Assembly (NCBI GenBank): GCA_030141605.1
Contig: JAQGDQ010000397.1
Location: forward strand, 1-64,000
DNA length: 64,000 bases
Direction of reading: 5' to 3'
Source: Tubiluchus corallicola
Taxonomy: Eukaryota > Priapulida > Priapulimorpha > Priapulimorphida > Tubiluchidae
The notes beneath the pieces were generated by a model that made no database searches, had not been told where the DNA came from, and saw only the letters and a list, made by a program, of their open reading frames with translations. A program made the position numbers and the translations under genes. Numbering within the stretch: the stretch's first letter is position 1; each line of letters opens with the position of its first letter. Positions 43,975 to 54,985 of this stretch are shown piece after piece.

Positions 43975-44205
43975 AAAAGCAATTTGTACTTGCATCATTT
44001 TCCACAAAATTTAGTGCTAGTGTACTGTGCTGGGTGTGGTGTGGTGTGTTTTGGTAAGGTGGTTGTGTTGTGGCATGGTGTGGTGCTGTGTTGTGGCACA
44101 ATGCGGTAGGTGTGGTGTGTGTCGGGCGGTGTGTGGTTGTTTGGTCTGGTTTAGGTTGTTGTTGTGAGTTCAGGCGCAATATTTTTGAGGGATTTCGCTA
44201 ATCTT
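43975..44205 (-). repeat. C/A-rich repeat (family F), reverse copy
   Basis: GTGTGGTGTGTTTTGG and GTGTTGTGGCATGGTG units are followed by TTGTTGTTGTGAGTTCAGGC and a GCAATATTTTTGAGGGATTT signature, the reverse of the copy at 33395. Confidence 0.65.
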
Positions 44206-44470
44206 ATAATTAATGTAGGCGGTATATATACATATATAAATAGGTGTATGACTGACGAGCCTACAGCTCCAACAACAGCACCATTTTCGACTATGACTAC
44301 GTCATAGGAAAGTTCTCGATTTTCACCTGGGGTTTGTTTTCTCATTGGGGGTTTATTTCTCTAATGTCTATTTTTGTGGGTTTATTTTTCAAATCTGGTC
44401 CACTTGAGGTACAAAACTACACCTCTTATTTTCAGAGGTGCCTGTAATGCTTGCATAGCCTGTTTAGCGT
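44206..44470 (-). repeat. GC-richer repeat family B, reverse copy
   Basis: It continues the reverse F copy with ACCGCCTAC-type sequence and GGAGCTGTAGGCTCGTCAG (reverse strand). It then carries remnants of the B body (AAATAAGAGGTGTAGTTTTG, reverse strand). B and F are joined in the same relative order as at 32885-33870. Confidence 0.55.
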
Positions 44471-44479
44471 TGAGTGTAG

Positions 44480-44900
44480 TAGGCCTATTTAAATATCAAT
44501 TAGGTCAAGTAGTAGGCGAAGGTTTTCCATGACGGGTGTTTGCCTACATTTTGTGGAAAACTGCACAAACAGTCTCTAGGAAATCTTGATTTGTGCAACT
44601 GTTTAGGCATGCTGAGAACAAATAAGCACACTCGCTAAAAAAAAAGACAAAACGATCTACAATTTGCTGAAGCTTTGTTAGCAGAGGTGTCCACTAGGCG
44701 ATAACCGAGGGGTGTATTTTGAAGTTCTTTTTCACCCTCCCCTTTTGTACTGCATGCTGTTTGGACTCATTGTCATTAAGTTTGAGAAATTACACAGCTA
44801 TTCAGACATTGTCTTCACCTGAAGTGCTAAAGTTTAATTGGTTTTACATGTAAGTTACATCTCTTAGCCCATTTACATCCCAGAAAAAATAACTAAATCT
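44480..44900. other. Non-coding stretch
   Basis: No gene recognised. Confidence 0.35.
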
Positions 44901-44905
44901 ATGTA

Positions 44906-46103
44906 GGGTGTCCATAAAGTCTGGGTACATAGTAAAACCAAATACTTTTTAAAAAACAATTTTATTCAATTTTGATGTTGCTAAATAATATTTTCAACAT
45001 GATTTCCGTCATTTTCAATGCATAATTTGATGCGCTATACAAAATTCATGTGAACTCGATGGAATAGATCCGCATTGCCGTCGATTTCAGCACACTGACT
45101 GGTAATGCGTTCTCTTAAATGGTTTAAATCTGTAATCTTCATCGAGTACACTTTCTCTTTTAGCACGCCCCAGAAAAAGAAGTCAAGGGGAGTAAGGTCT
45201 GGTGAACGAGGGGACCACTCTACATAACCTCTTCTTCCAATCCAGTGAGGAAAAGTGACATTCAGCCAATCTCTAACTGCTGTAGCAAAATGGGCAGGGG
45301 CCCCATCCTGCTGAAACCACTCCGGTAGGGCCTCACCTAGAAGCTCAATTTGAGGTATTAACCTACCTCTTAGCATGTTCAAATATGTCTCGCCCGTTAC
45401 ATGTTCATCAAAGAAGAATGGTCCTAACACGTGAGATTTCCACAAACCACACCATACCATTACCTTTTGGGCGCCTTGCTGTTTTGATGATTCCATCCAA
45501 TGGGGATTGCCTTCAGACCAGTATCGAAGATTCTGTCTGTTGACTTCACCATTTGTATAAAATATAGCTTCATCACTGAATAACACAAATTCTTTACTAA
45601 AATTGATATTTTCATCTAATTTACCTGAAAACCATTCGCACATCCTTCTATCGGGGTCGTCTTCATTTAAGTGATTTAATATTTGTAATAACCCTTATAT
45701 GGATGAAACCTTTCCTCTCCCAGGATTTTGTGAACTGTTGACCTTGGAATACTCTGAGGGTGGCCGACGAAGTGATTTCCTTGGGCTAGCATAAACCTTG
45801 GCCAAGACAGCCTCTCTCGTTCCGTCTAAAGTCTTGGGGCGTCCAGAACGAGGTTTGTCCAAGACACTGTCTGTTTCTTTAAACTTCTTGACCAATTTCC
45901 CGACGGCAGTAAAACAAATAGGTTGACGATTAGGGTGTCGAAGGTTCTTCCCCAATTTTACGATAAGACCATCCTTCTCGTCCACTTTAGAGTACCAAAT
46001 CGATTCTTTCTTCCTTAGACAAAGCCATTTTCTTTCTGAAGAGAAAAAATAACAACAAAAAAATAGTAAAATCCCCCATGTACCCAGACTTTATGGACAC
46101 ACA
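44906..46103 (-). mobile_element. Tc1/mariner-type transposon with intact terminal inverted repeats
   Basis: The left terminus starts GGGTGTCCATAAAGTCTGGG (44906) and continues TACAT. The right terminus mirrors it (TACCCAGACTTTATGGACAC at 46081-46100). TA dinucleotides flank both ends (44904-44905 and 46104-46105), as expected for TA-target insertion. The length of about 1.2 kb is that of a complete element. Confidence 0.9.
45035..46028 (-). pseudogene. Mariner-like transposase, multiply frameshifted
   Basis: ATG at 46028 opens MALSKEERIDLVL. A stop and then frame changes interrupt the helix-turn-helix DNA-binding half (SGREGWSYRKIG; FTAVGKLVKKFKETDSVLDK; PRSGRPK). Another frame holds RSTVHKILGEERFHPYK. 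The catalytic half (45643-45035) is open: FSDEAIFY carries the first Asp and WFQQDGAPAHFA the second. SPDLTPLDFFFWG carries the third, 40 residues after the second by my count. All three catalytic acidic residues are present, but the protein cannot be made from this copy. The spacing differs from classical mariner (34), so it belongs to one of the related DDxD groups common in arthropods and other invertebrates. Confidence 0.85.
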
Positions 46104-46109
46104 TAGCTA

Positions 46110-48560
46110 CGCATTGTGGATCATTGGTAGACAGAGTTTTTGAATAGTTTTCTTGTAGTACACACGATCCTCTTCACCAAAACGGCGAACAAACTGACAT
46201 CAATAAAGAGTGCAAGTTTGCAAGATCAAAAACACATATTTTGTTCACTTTGTACACATAAATTTCTTCATTTCTACCAAGCAACAATTACTCGTCTTTT
46301 AGCTATGAGAGCTCTGACATAAGTGACAATCGATCTTTCTTATTTTTCTATGGGGTATCACTAATATTTTCTGTCAAAAAATCCCATTTATTCGTGTATA
46401 TTGACCTACATTTAAAAATATGTTCTTTCGTATAATCTGCAAATTGTCCAAATGAACATTTCAAATCTTCTTTATACGACTTTTAAAGATTTTCGTTTAG
46501 ATCAATCATGTTCAAACTTTCATCTCATCTAAACGACATTTTAACACATAGTCTTGCCTTTGAAAACTGTCGTTTTTTAGAAATCTTCATGTTTAGAAAA
46601 TTTTCATGTTCTCTGTGTTAATTTTAAGTTCTTTTTTGACAAATTAATTTCACTTCAATGTACTTCTTCCACTTAGACTTATTGACTAATTTATATCAAC
46701 TTCATTTAGGTCAATTTTGTATTTGTTCATGATATCTTAAATTTCAGATGATTTGTTAACATTTATTAATAATAACATTTATTAAAATTGTCACTTATTT
46801 GTACTCTTAAAACCTGCTTAGTCAACCTTTCGTCATTAATAAATGATAGTACATTAGTCATAAGTCATAAGTCATTTATTTCAAAGTTAGATATAAGTCA
46901 TTAATTTCTTATATTCTATTCTATATAATATAGGCCATGTTTGTATTTCAGCACGCCCCAATATTGTGTAGTGTTTTTTTGGCACAACATTTTTGATAAA
47001 ACATATCTTTGAATACTCTCAAACATATCTACTTCTGCTTGAGTGAGGTTAGACCAAGTCACTTATATAACATCACTTAAAATCAGAGAGATCTGGTTTG
47101 TATAAAATCACTTAACTCCGAGACTGGCTAATTTACGAGTCACGTTCCTAATACGAGCGGTTCTGAGTTTCAGAGGTTGGTTCAATCCAACGACGCAGAT
47201 GAAGTCCTGCCTTCAGAGTTCATTCCTGAGAGTCCTCCCCTTTTCAACTTCCAGACTTCGACTAGAAAGCCCCGACTCTCGCCGTGACCCTCCCCTGATG
47301 AAATCACTTGGTCATTTGATATGATACACCTCATGGCTGGTTATCTGAGTATTCTGACTTCTGAGCGCTTTGTCACCCCAACCATCTGGGCAGCTCGACT
47401 TTACAGGGCCTATACTTTTTACTGTCTGTATGACAGAGTCCTGGAATGCCACTGCTCCAAAATCCATGGACCTACTTTCACCACTCATTAAGCATTTACT
47501 AAATTAGCCAGCAGTCAGGTTCTTGGTTCACATGATCGAGCTCTGACAACAGTCCTCTCAATATATGAACAGTAGGATAACTGACCAAGTACCATCCTCG
47601 TCATTGCTCGTGGATACTGCTAACGACCTTCGAATTACATTCTACCATTTATTAATTTGCACCTGTCTCGGAGATACAGATCAATGTGGGCCAAACTTCT
47701 CTTAATTAATTCTTCTAATTATTTATAATTCTCATTGAAGTTACATCTCTATTTATCTATTAATTTATTTATGTACATTGTCAGGATGCTTTCATAACTA
47801 TTTTAAGTGGAAGGGAGAAGCTGAGTGAGTTCTCTGCCTAATACACTGAATAATATCGTTTTTGATTATGCGTATTCATTAACTGATTGTGTTTATTCCT
47901 TAATGAATAGTTTCATATTTCAAAATGAATTCATAACACGTATCAATACTGCTAATGGTGGTTCTTCAAACCCTCAACACTTTTTGGTGGGGACTGGCGT
48001 GCTACACGATGCAAGTGGCAGCTGGTAGCTAAAATTAGTGGCGGTGCTGCTTCAGAAAATTAGAAACGTCACATCACCTCCAAACAGCAAAGACGGGAAG
48101 CAAAACAATGCATTTTTTACTTTACAGTTGCAAAGCCAACTTTACCGTTGGTACTATTCAGAATTAAAGCTACAAATGTACTTCTGGTTGTATTTTATTC
48201 CTTTTCGAAATATTTTTCCGGCAAACATAAAACATTAATCTTTCGCTTTTGTGGGGTAGATGGTCCCACTAACAATTTCCAAAATGGGCCCCGCACTACC
48301 TAGCATCGGCGCTGTTTGAGTTCAATAATTTTGCAAACATGTACCTGAAATGTTATTGACCCTGTAACTATTCTTCATTACTCAGCATTAAAATCTGCGC
48401 TTACTCGACCAGAAACCTCTTAGGACGGGGTATATGCCTAATGTTCAACATTAGAATAAGCACCATAATTTTATAGTTGACTGTTTAATATAGCATGCTG
48501 TCATATTGTAATTATAGTTACACGTGGTGCTCATATAGTTGATTATTCTTTTAAATCTTA
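46110..48560. other. Non-coding region between mariner and the GT8 gene
   Basis: Mostly AT-rich. A GC-richer patch at 47150-47480 has a 52-codon ATG frame at 47333 that I do not recognise. Short AAGTCATAAGTCATTTATT repeats lie near 46860. A possible hAT-like fragment is at 48036-48314. It is expected to include the GT8 promoter, which I could not pinpoint. Confidence 0.35.
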
Positions 48561-48568
48561 AAGTCGCA

Positions 48569-49729
48569 ATGTTCAGATACGTACAAATTGCTTCTATTGC
48601 ATTGGCTGTTACATTTTCAGTGATAGTTTTCAGTCTCCACAAGCTTACAGAAGTAAATTACACGACGTCATCTATTCATGTGGCTCTGGCAGTTTGTGGT
48701 GGTGCAGAATCTACTTACGTGGATGATTTTACCGTATTAGTGAAATCAGTTTTTCTTGTGCCCACCGAACTCATTCATTACCATGTTATAGTCGACAGTG
48801 ACGAAATTGAGCATAAGCTAAAGGGCTTTCTAGACAAATTTAGTGACACGCAAGCGAGCAAAGTAAATTTCTACAGACCTTGGTTTCCCCCTGGTGAAAA
48901 TTTTACTCATTGGCATCAAAATGGCGATGGGATAAAACCATGTGGATCTGCTTGGTTATTCCTTCCTCAGATCCTGCCAAAATATGTGAAAAGGATTGTA
49001 AGGTTTGACATGGACGTCATTGTAGTACGACCTCTAAAGGAATTGTGGCGCCATTTTGATCAAATGACATCGAATCAGATGATGGGAATCGCATTCGACT
49101 ATTCTGGTGAACACACGCATCGCATTATGGAGCTTTTCCACACACCACATGGGGTTTCTCAATTGACTGCTTCTAATAACACTTTACTTAACCCTCTAAG
49201 TGGTAGAAAGAACAAAGGTCTTAATACTGGAGTTGTTTTAATGGACTTGGAAAAAGTACGGCAAACTGACTGGATGACAGATATTGTTGATATTTATCAC
49301 TCGACAAGCAATTGTTCAACGGACAAATGGACGTTTCCTGCCTGCACTCCAGAGCAAAATGCATGCGACGTCTATTTTCACGAGAATCCATCGAGACTGT
49401 ATTTCCTCCCATGCGAGTGGAACTTTTGGTGGGGTGTGGCAGTCTTCGGCGATTATTGTCAGACGGCTAAAAGGGACGGAATCGGTATATTCCACGGTGC
49501 TGCGGGAACGTTCCACAATCGAAGAACCCACATGCAATGTCAATGGATATTTGAAGGTGTTTACAATATATACAAAAGTCTAAAAGGTTATGAAACAAGG
49601 GATTTCCTTGTGGGGAAACTAAGGAAATTTCGCGAAGCGCAAAGAAAACGAAAACAAAAACAAAACGCAAAGAAAAGAGTGGGTGGTGAAAAATGCTTAC
49701 CAATTGTAGACAAAATCATAACAGTTTAA
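48569..49729 (+). CDS. GT8 glycosyltransferase, glucoside xylosyltransferase (GXYLT)-like, type II membrane protein (386 aa)
   Basis: GXYLT enzymes add xylose from UDP-xylose to O-glucose on EGF repeats of Notch-type receptors in the secretory pathway. The ATG at 48569 has purine context (GCAATG) and starts a signal anchor (residues 5-23, hydrophobic) with a short cytoplasmic tail; the longer open frame begins at TTG. The GT-A fold opens with HVALAVCGG (37-45). The metal-binding DxD is RFDMDVIV (Asp147, Asp149). NTGVVLM (219-225) is the acceptor-side motif. FLPCEWNFWWG, with a spaced cysteine pair, and a GIFHG metal-ligand histidine close the domain. This cysteine-tryptophan block matches GXYLT better than LARGE or glycogenin. 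The C-terminus is unusually basic (RKFREAQRKRKQKQ). The gene is a single coding exon with no frame damage. The exact acceptor is inferred from family resemblance only. Confidence 0.85.
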   Translation: MFRYVQIASIALAVTFSVIVFSLHKLTEVNYTTSSIHVALAVCGGAESTYVDDFTVLVKSVFLVPTELIHYHVIVDSDEIEHKLKGFLDKFSDTQASKVNFYRPWFPPGENFTHWHQNGDGIKPCGSAWLFLPQILPKYVKRIVRFDMDVIVVRPLKELWRHFDQMTSNQMMGIAFDYSGEHTHRIMELFHTPHGVSQLTASNNTLLNPLSGRKNKGLNTGVVLMDLEKVRQTDWMTDIVDIYHSTSNCSTDKWTFPACTPEQNACDVYFHENPSRLYFLPCEWNFWWGVAVFGDYCQTAKRDGIGIFHGAAGTFHNRRTHMQCQWIFEGVYNIYKSLKGYETRDFLVGKLRKFREAQRKRKQKQNAKKRVGGEKCLPIVDKIITV

Positions 49730-49892
49730 CAGTTTATTATTTATAAGCACTCACCACAATAAGAAACTAATTATCAATAATGCTGCATCAGATGATGAAC
49801 GACACAACTAAATTGTAACAAAATCGCCTAAAACCTAAAAAGTTCACTGTAAATTATTTTCAAAATCACAAAACTTTAAGAAAAAACTCTTC

Positions 49893-49898
49893 AATAAA
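49893..49898 (+). terminator. AATAAA polyadenylation signal of the GT8 gene
   Basis: It lies about 165 bases after the stop codon, followed by T-rich sequence. No earlier canonical AATAAA was seen. Confidence 0.6.
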
Positions 49899-49899
49899 A

Positions 49900-50365
49900 T
49901 TTACATTATCTCACTCGTAAAAAGTATTAATCTCTAAAAATTCAAATGATAGACTCATGTTTTTAGAGATTATGAGTGAAATATTGTGAACTATGAAATA
50001 TGAAATTTGTTTCGCATGTGATAATTATGAACGTACCACATTTATAACAATATTATTTATAATGAAAAATTGTAGATTGTGAGAGGGAAATGTACCACAA
50101 AGCGGTTACACACAGCTCTCCATAAGCATGTATGTATATACGTGTGTAATTTATTGACAATTTACAACAAATGGGATAAACACTTTAATATTTTTTGTCC
50201 ATGTCACAATATTGTACGTCATTCAACCTTCGTAATTAAAACAGAAAAGTAATTGTAACATTAATCTTATTCAGTTAATATTTGGCACAAATTTTAAGAA
50301 ATTCTTTAACTTTAAAAACGAATTTACATCGTCGTAAAACTAACTGTCTCCGATGTGCTGTGCCA
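49900..50365. other. Non-coding stretch
   Basis: AT-rich; nothing recognised. Confidence 0.35.
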
Positions 50366-50370
50366 TTGGC

Positions 50371-50790
50371 AGGGGCGTATCAAAACTTTACGACGCCCTT
50401 GACTAAAGGTTCTGTTCATCTCTATTGTGAATTTTTGGTTGTCTGTGTAACGACCAGATTAAACAGTTACTTGTGGTGTATTAGAAACACTATCAACCTA
50501 GATTTTGTGTCTTCATTATAAATTATAAATTTGCATAGTGCTCATATTTAAACACGCTGCGCAACTATTTGTTTTGTTATAGCTTGCGCATGCTCTTTAT
50601 GTGGCACTTATATAAAGCAGCGCTCAGTAACTGCATGTGGTGTGTTACAAAATGTGCTCTTCACATGAATATGAAAGTATACAGATTTTCCGAGGAGAAT
50701 AAGATTTTTTTCTAAAATGTGAGGCCCCTCAAACTTTGGTGCCCTCGGCTATAGCTGTTGCCTTGTTGTCTCCGCGCACTCAGCCTTCAA
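50371..50790. mobile_element. Possible decayed hAT-like non-autonomous element
   Basis: A CAGGGGCGTATCAAAACTTT start is followed about 400 bases later by GAGGCCCCTCAAACTTTGGT, GCCCTCGGCTATAG and CCGCGCACTC. This is the kind of GC-rich inner and outer end seen in hAT-derived repeats. The termini match only weakly and no 8-bp duplication was found. Confidence 0.25.
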
Positions 50791-50879
50791 AAGCTATCTG
50801 ACATCCCAATGTGACATAATCCATTGCTGGTGTATACCCTGGAGGCTAAGCATCAACTTTGAGCCAAACAATACCGAAG

Positions 50880-51300
50880 CCATCATCAAGCAAAATCAAG
50901 CATGGAACCTTCTCCTCCAGTCTTGCAGTTCGATGATCGTTTACGCAGAGGAAACAAAAGTTTTGGATGTAATTGTTGACAACAAACTGAGTTTCAGATC
51001 CTATATCAATTCAGTTCGCTTGAGCTTGGGGAAAATGGATTAAAATAAAACAGTTATACTTCAGGCATAAAGGTATGCAGATGACGATAATAAACAACTT
51101 GTTCAGGTATGGGTGACTTTAATGGTTTTATAAGCTTCTAGTTCCTGGTATGACGTAGTCAAAACAGTTATTGGTGTCAGCTATAATCCTGCTAAGGATG
51201 TCACTGAAAGAATGTGTGGGTTATTGCCATTAGAAAAAACATACCTTAGCAAAGTGGTAAATTTGTTTTACAGGCAATCACCAATCAGGAAGAGGACCTT
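50880..51300 (+). pseudogene. LINE reverse transcriptase 3' scrap
   Basis: VLDVIVDNKLSFRSYINSVR (about 50964-51023) resembles the thumb-region block of LINE RTs (LGV.ID..LSW..HI..). Farther on, WYDVVKTVIGVSYNPAKDV and ERMCGLLPLEKTYLSKVVNL (about 51149-51265) resemble the segment that follows. Stops and frame changes separate them. The upstream catalytic region is absent. It is not from the same LINE as 15300-17360, judging by sequence. Confidence 0.55.
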
Positions 51301-51364
51301 ATAATGAAATTTACAAGGATTATAAGTTTATTAAATTTTTTGATCTAGTTTATACATAAATAAG

Positions 51365-51480
51365 ATTTTAACGTAATATATAATAATATAATATATAATT
51401 ATTTATATAATATATACTATATAATATAATATATTATATATATATATACAATATAAAATGTATAACATAATCTATATATA
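51365..51480. repeat. A/T-only repeat with palindromic structure
   Basis: About 100 bases of nearly pure A and T (ATAATATAATATATAATTAT and so on), self-complementary over much of its length. It would extrude hairpins easily. Confidence 0.85.
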
Positions 51481-51489
51481 TTAAACTTT

Positions 51490-52690
51490 TTGATCTAGCT
51501 TCTAAGTATTTTTTATCCTCACATATGCCAACAGCTCGATCATTTTTGAACCACAACGACGGACATTGTATTACGTTATAACGATAAACAAAGCGAGCCT
51601 CGCGGGAACTGGAAACGTTTAACGAAGACGAAATCAAATTGTTCTCATTTATGTTGTGGTCCATCTAGCTTAGAAACCAGATACCAGGTTTACGTGGCGA
51701 TAGAGCACAACTATTTCTGCATCCTCACAAGCTGCCAACGGGCAAATTCGAAAAACTGAAATCGAGGCATTGAACTTCAGACTGTCGAATACCACCTGCA
51801 GAAGAGACTCAAATACCAAATCATCTAGTGTTCAGTTGCCTGATTGTGCGAAATGTTTCACGAGCATGCAGGCTGCAATTCCAAGAATGGATTTAAAGGA
51901 CAATGTTTTGGAGACAAAAATGTCTGCAATGTATTCGTTGAATTCGTAAATGAGCTGATTATCATAAACATGCTTGTTTATTAATGGTATTTAGATCTGT
52001 GTAGCAGGTCATAATCTAATCACTATGTTGTGCGTATAGTCAGCACATTGTTAGGAATGTAAATGCAGGATGAGGAATCCAGATTTCGGAAAAAAAACCT
52101 GGAAATCACAGCATAACAATTACAATCAGTTTTGTGCCTCCTAGTAAGTGAGCTGCCACGTATCCATCCCGTGAAGAAATTTCCTTTAGTTGCAATAAAG
52201 TAGGACTCATTCCCACACTTACTGTACAGATTTCTTGTTGCTTAACTTCAGTCTCTTATCGCTGCAACCACTCGGCAAGTTCGTTAGTTCTGTTTAATAT
52301 TTTACCTAACACGCATCGAACGATCCAAGATCAATAATTGATTATTATCAACTTAATTTTATTATATAACTTATTTGCATACCCATTTTCAAGCAGTCAT
52401 TCAGAAATTACCATCTCTCGTTGTACAAACTCCCTCATGTTCACAGCTAAACTATCTTATCAATAATTTTCCTAATACACTTTTCTTATGCACAACTCCA
52501 CCCACAATTTATAACCCTTACCTTATAGACTGTTTCTCCCTCATTCCAGAGGCGAGCAGATTTTTTCCTCAACATGCCCTAAAAGTTGCACAATTTTAAG
52601 AGGCTGTTTTGCGGTATTCTGCTAAATTTGGGAAAATTCAAGCTTAGCGAAACCGTGGCTTTCCGTCAATTTCTAAATAGGCCTGCTTAC
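51490..52690. other. Non-coding stretch
   Basis: No gene supported; scattered short frames only. Confidence 0.35.
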
Positions 52691-52694
52691 AAAG

Positions 52695-53100
52695 ACTAAG
52701 CAAACCCCGCTAAAAGAATTTTGCACATAAACTAATTTTGCGCAACAACAACCCACACCACACCACATCAACTGCCGCACCACTCACAACACACCACCCA
52801 CACCACACCACATCAACTGCCGCACCACTCACAACACACCACCCACACCACACCACATCAACTGCCGCACCACTCATAACACACCACCCACACCACACCA
52901 CATCAACTGCCGCACCACTCACAACACACCACCCACACCGACCACACCACACCGACCACACCACACCTACCACACCATACCACAACACACCATACCATCC
53001 ATACCACAGCCCGACATCCACAGAACACCATCCACACTACACCAACACCAATAAACACAAATCGCCTTTCAAACTGCCTTTCAAGATCTTGCAGATTGAC
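52695..53100 (+). repeat. C/A-rich repeat (family F) with exact 45-bp tandem units
   Basis: Signature AAGCAAACCCCGCTAAAAGA then ATTTTGCACATAAAC. Then four units of 45 bases follow, each containing CACATCAACTGCCGCACCAC (CATCAACTGCCG at 52766, 52811, 52856 and 52901), nearly identical to one another. Looser CCGACCACACCACA units follow. Because 45 is divisible by 3, both strands stay open (repeat peptides such as VWCGWCVVSGAAVDV on the minus strand), but these are artefacts. Confidence 0.9.
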
Positions 53101-53109
53101 ATTATTGAC

Positions 53110-53550
53110 ATTGTTGCTTATAGGTTTCTTGAAAAATTGCACTTGAAAAATACCCGTGCAAGACTTTTTTTATAGAATTTATAGCCATACAAATCTTTTC
53201 TGTGAAGTTTAGCGTATTTGTCTCTTCTTATATGAGATGCATATACATACAAATGCAAATAAATCTTGCAGGCAAAGTTTCTTTCTATAAACACAAAGTA
53301 AAAAATGTTTCATGATCAAAATTTTTATCTTTTTTTTCAATTTATTTAGTTGTATATGTATTTAAGTGCTTTTTCATTGTTAATTTATTAATTAGTTTAT
53401 TTGTTTTTATATTTAAATTTTTGTTTAGCTGTTCATTTATTTATTTTTTCTTTTATTTATTTATTAATCTATTCCTATTGCTTTTTAAGCGAGTTAAATC
53501 TGTAACGTAACTATTTTTAATTTAGCAAACTATTAAGCCAAGTGTTAAAT
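53110..53550. other. AT-rich non-coding stretch
   Basis: TTTATTTATTTATT-rich; nothing recognised. Confidence 0.35.
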
Positions 53551-53555
53551 TCTCT

Positions 53556-53593
53556 AAACTCAGAACTTGTTTTTCAAAACAAGTTCTGAGTTT
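53556..53593. repeat. Perfect palindrome, 18-bp arms and 2-base loop
   Basis: AAACTCAGAACTTGTTTT (53556-53573) and its exact complement (53576-53593) are separated by TC. No poly-T or other signal makes it a recognised terminator, and it is not in any gene I can see. Confidence 0.9.
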
Positions 53594-53599
53594 TTATTT

Positions 53600-54770
53600 G
53601 CCTGCCTTCCTTCAACTCTCGAGTATTTTTCACGTCTTTAGCAAGTTTTCCGGGGACACTAATGTTGGTGTTGATTAGCTTTCAACGACTAATTTGTTAC
53701 TATCACAGGTACAGAAGAAGATATTTTCAATTAATTGGCTTTAGATTTCTTGTGTAAAGTTTCTTGAACTTGTACTTTGTACTTGTATTTTATACTATAT
53801 AAAATTTTCATTGATTTCAAATTTACTTACAAGAATTCTTGTACATCTGAAATTTACATTTATTAAATTACGTACTAAGCCGGTCTATTTGGTTATGTTT
53901 TTTTTATGAAGACCTTCTTCCTAAAAGCCTGTTTTGTGGCTTATATATTGACTTATAGTATTTGAGCTGAACACTACAGATGTAAACCAAAAGAAGCCTA
54001 TAACGCTGACTGAGTCAAGCATAGAAAAAAATTATAAAAGATCAAAAATCCTGTGTTTCTTGTCAGTTATGTTGGAATCTATATCTATTAAGTAGCTCAC
54101 ACTTGTCTGCCTGCATAGTGTCGCGTGTTCTTAGCAGATACTAAACACTGTCGCTGGGTTTATGGCTTTGATTTAAGTCATATGCTTTGAGTGTTAACAA
54201 AGAAGCATATTATGGTCATGATAACTGATTATAAAAACATTCGGGTAGCAAAAAAATTGGTTATAGAATTTTTTATAATCGGATGGCAAAAAAGTTGGCT
54301 ATGACCAGTATTACAGAATTTAGCAGATAGTTTGTTTAAATGGTTGATCCACCATCCAAGTGTTAACTTTTGCTAATTCGATATTGACATGAGAGTAGAT
54401 GGAAATTGTTGTCATATAGGAAAAGACTTGTGTCACCAGCAAAGAGGCGGGTGTTTAAATTGGATTAAAATTAAATTGCCCACTTTAATAAAACAGAGCC
54501 CAAAGTTAAACAAAAACGTAATCAATTTGGTCGACACTCTAAGAGGGAAAAACATGAGCAAAATATTTTTGAAAATCAAGCAAGAACAAGTTAGGCACTT
54601 CCTTTGAAAAAAAATAACTAAGACACAACAGCGTGTCAGACTATAACAAATAGCTGTGTGTAAAGTGAAGTTAACAGACATTATCTGTCACAATGATGCT
54701 GCTTATGCTTTTTGATAGTCAGATGGTTTCTACATTGGCAAAACTAGGAAGCTAAAACACGATTATTTTA
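53600..54770. other. Non-coding stretch
   Basis: No gene supported. GCTGGGTTTATGGC near 54153 also occurs near 42810, upstream of the gypsy gag remnant, so part of an old LTR may lie here. Confidence 0.35.
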
Positions 54771-54774
54771 TCTA

Positions 54775-54985
54775 TAAAATACAGTGTATTCAAGTAAGTG
54801 TGAACAAAGCTATGATTGGAGCTTAATATTAAAAATGCTTCATAGAGTACCCCAGTCTCTCTATTACGAGCGTACCCCTTCACTTGCCCACATGTAAATG
54901 CAACGAGAGTCACACATGCGCAGTGTCGTTCCTAACGGGACTTCCGCTTTCTTTCCCGATTTTTCCTTTTTCGCAAGATATCTAA
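54775..54985 (+). repeat. Repeat family D, copy 2
   Basis: Collinear with 28600-28830 (see there). Its right part overlaps the 3' end of the minus-strand coiled-coil frame. Confidence 0.7.

Noticed and set aside
47155-47195. tRNA/SINE-like B-box (GGTTGGTTCAATCCAAC)
   Set aside because: Only a T-arm-like hairpin is present. No A-box, acceptor stem or anticodon arm could be folded at the right distance.
48036-48314. Possible hAT MITE (TAGTGGCGGTGCT ... CGGCGCTG)
   Set aside because: The ends match at only about 10 of 13 positions, and the flanking octamers (GCTAAAAT and TTTGAGTT) are not a duplication.
52710-53175. Open frames with VWCGWCVVSGAAVDV-type repeats and the opposing frame
   Set aside because: Products of 45-bp tandem units divisible by three, open on both strands, with no conserved counterpart in other family F copies.
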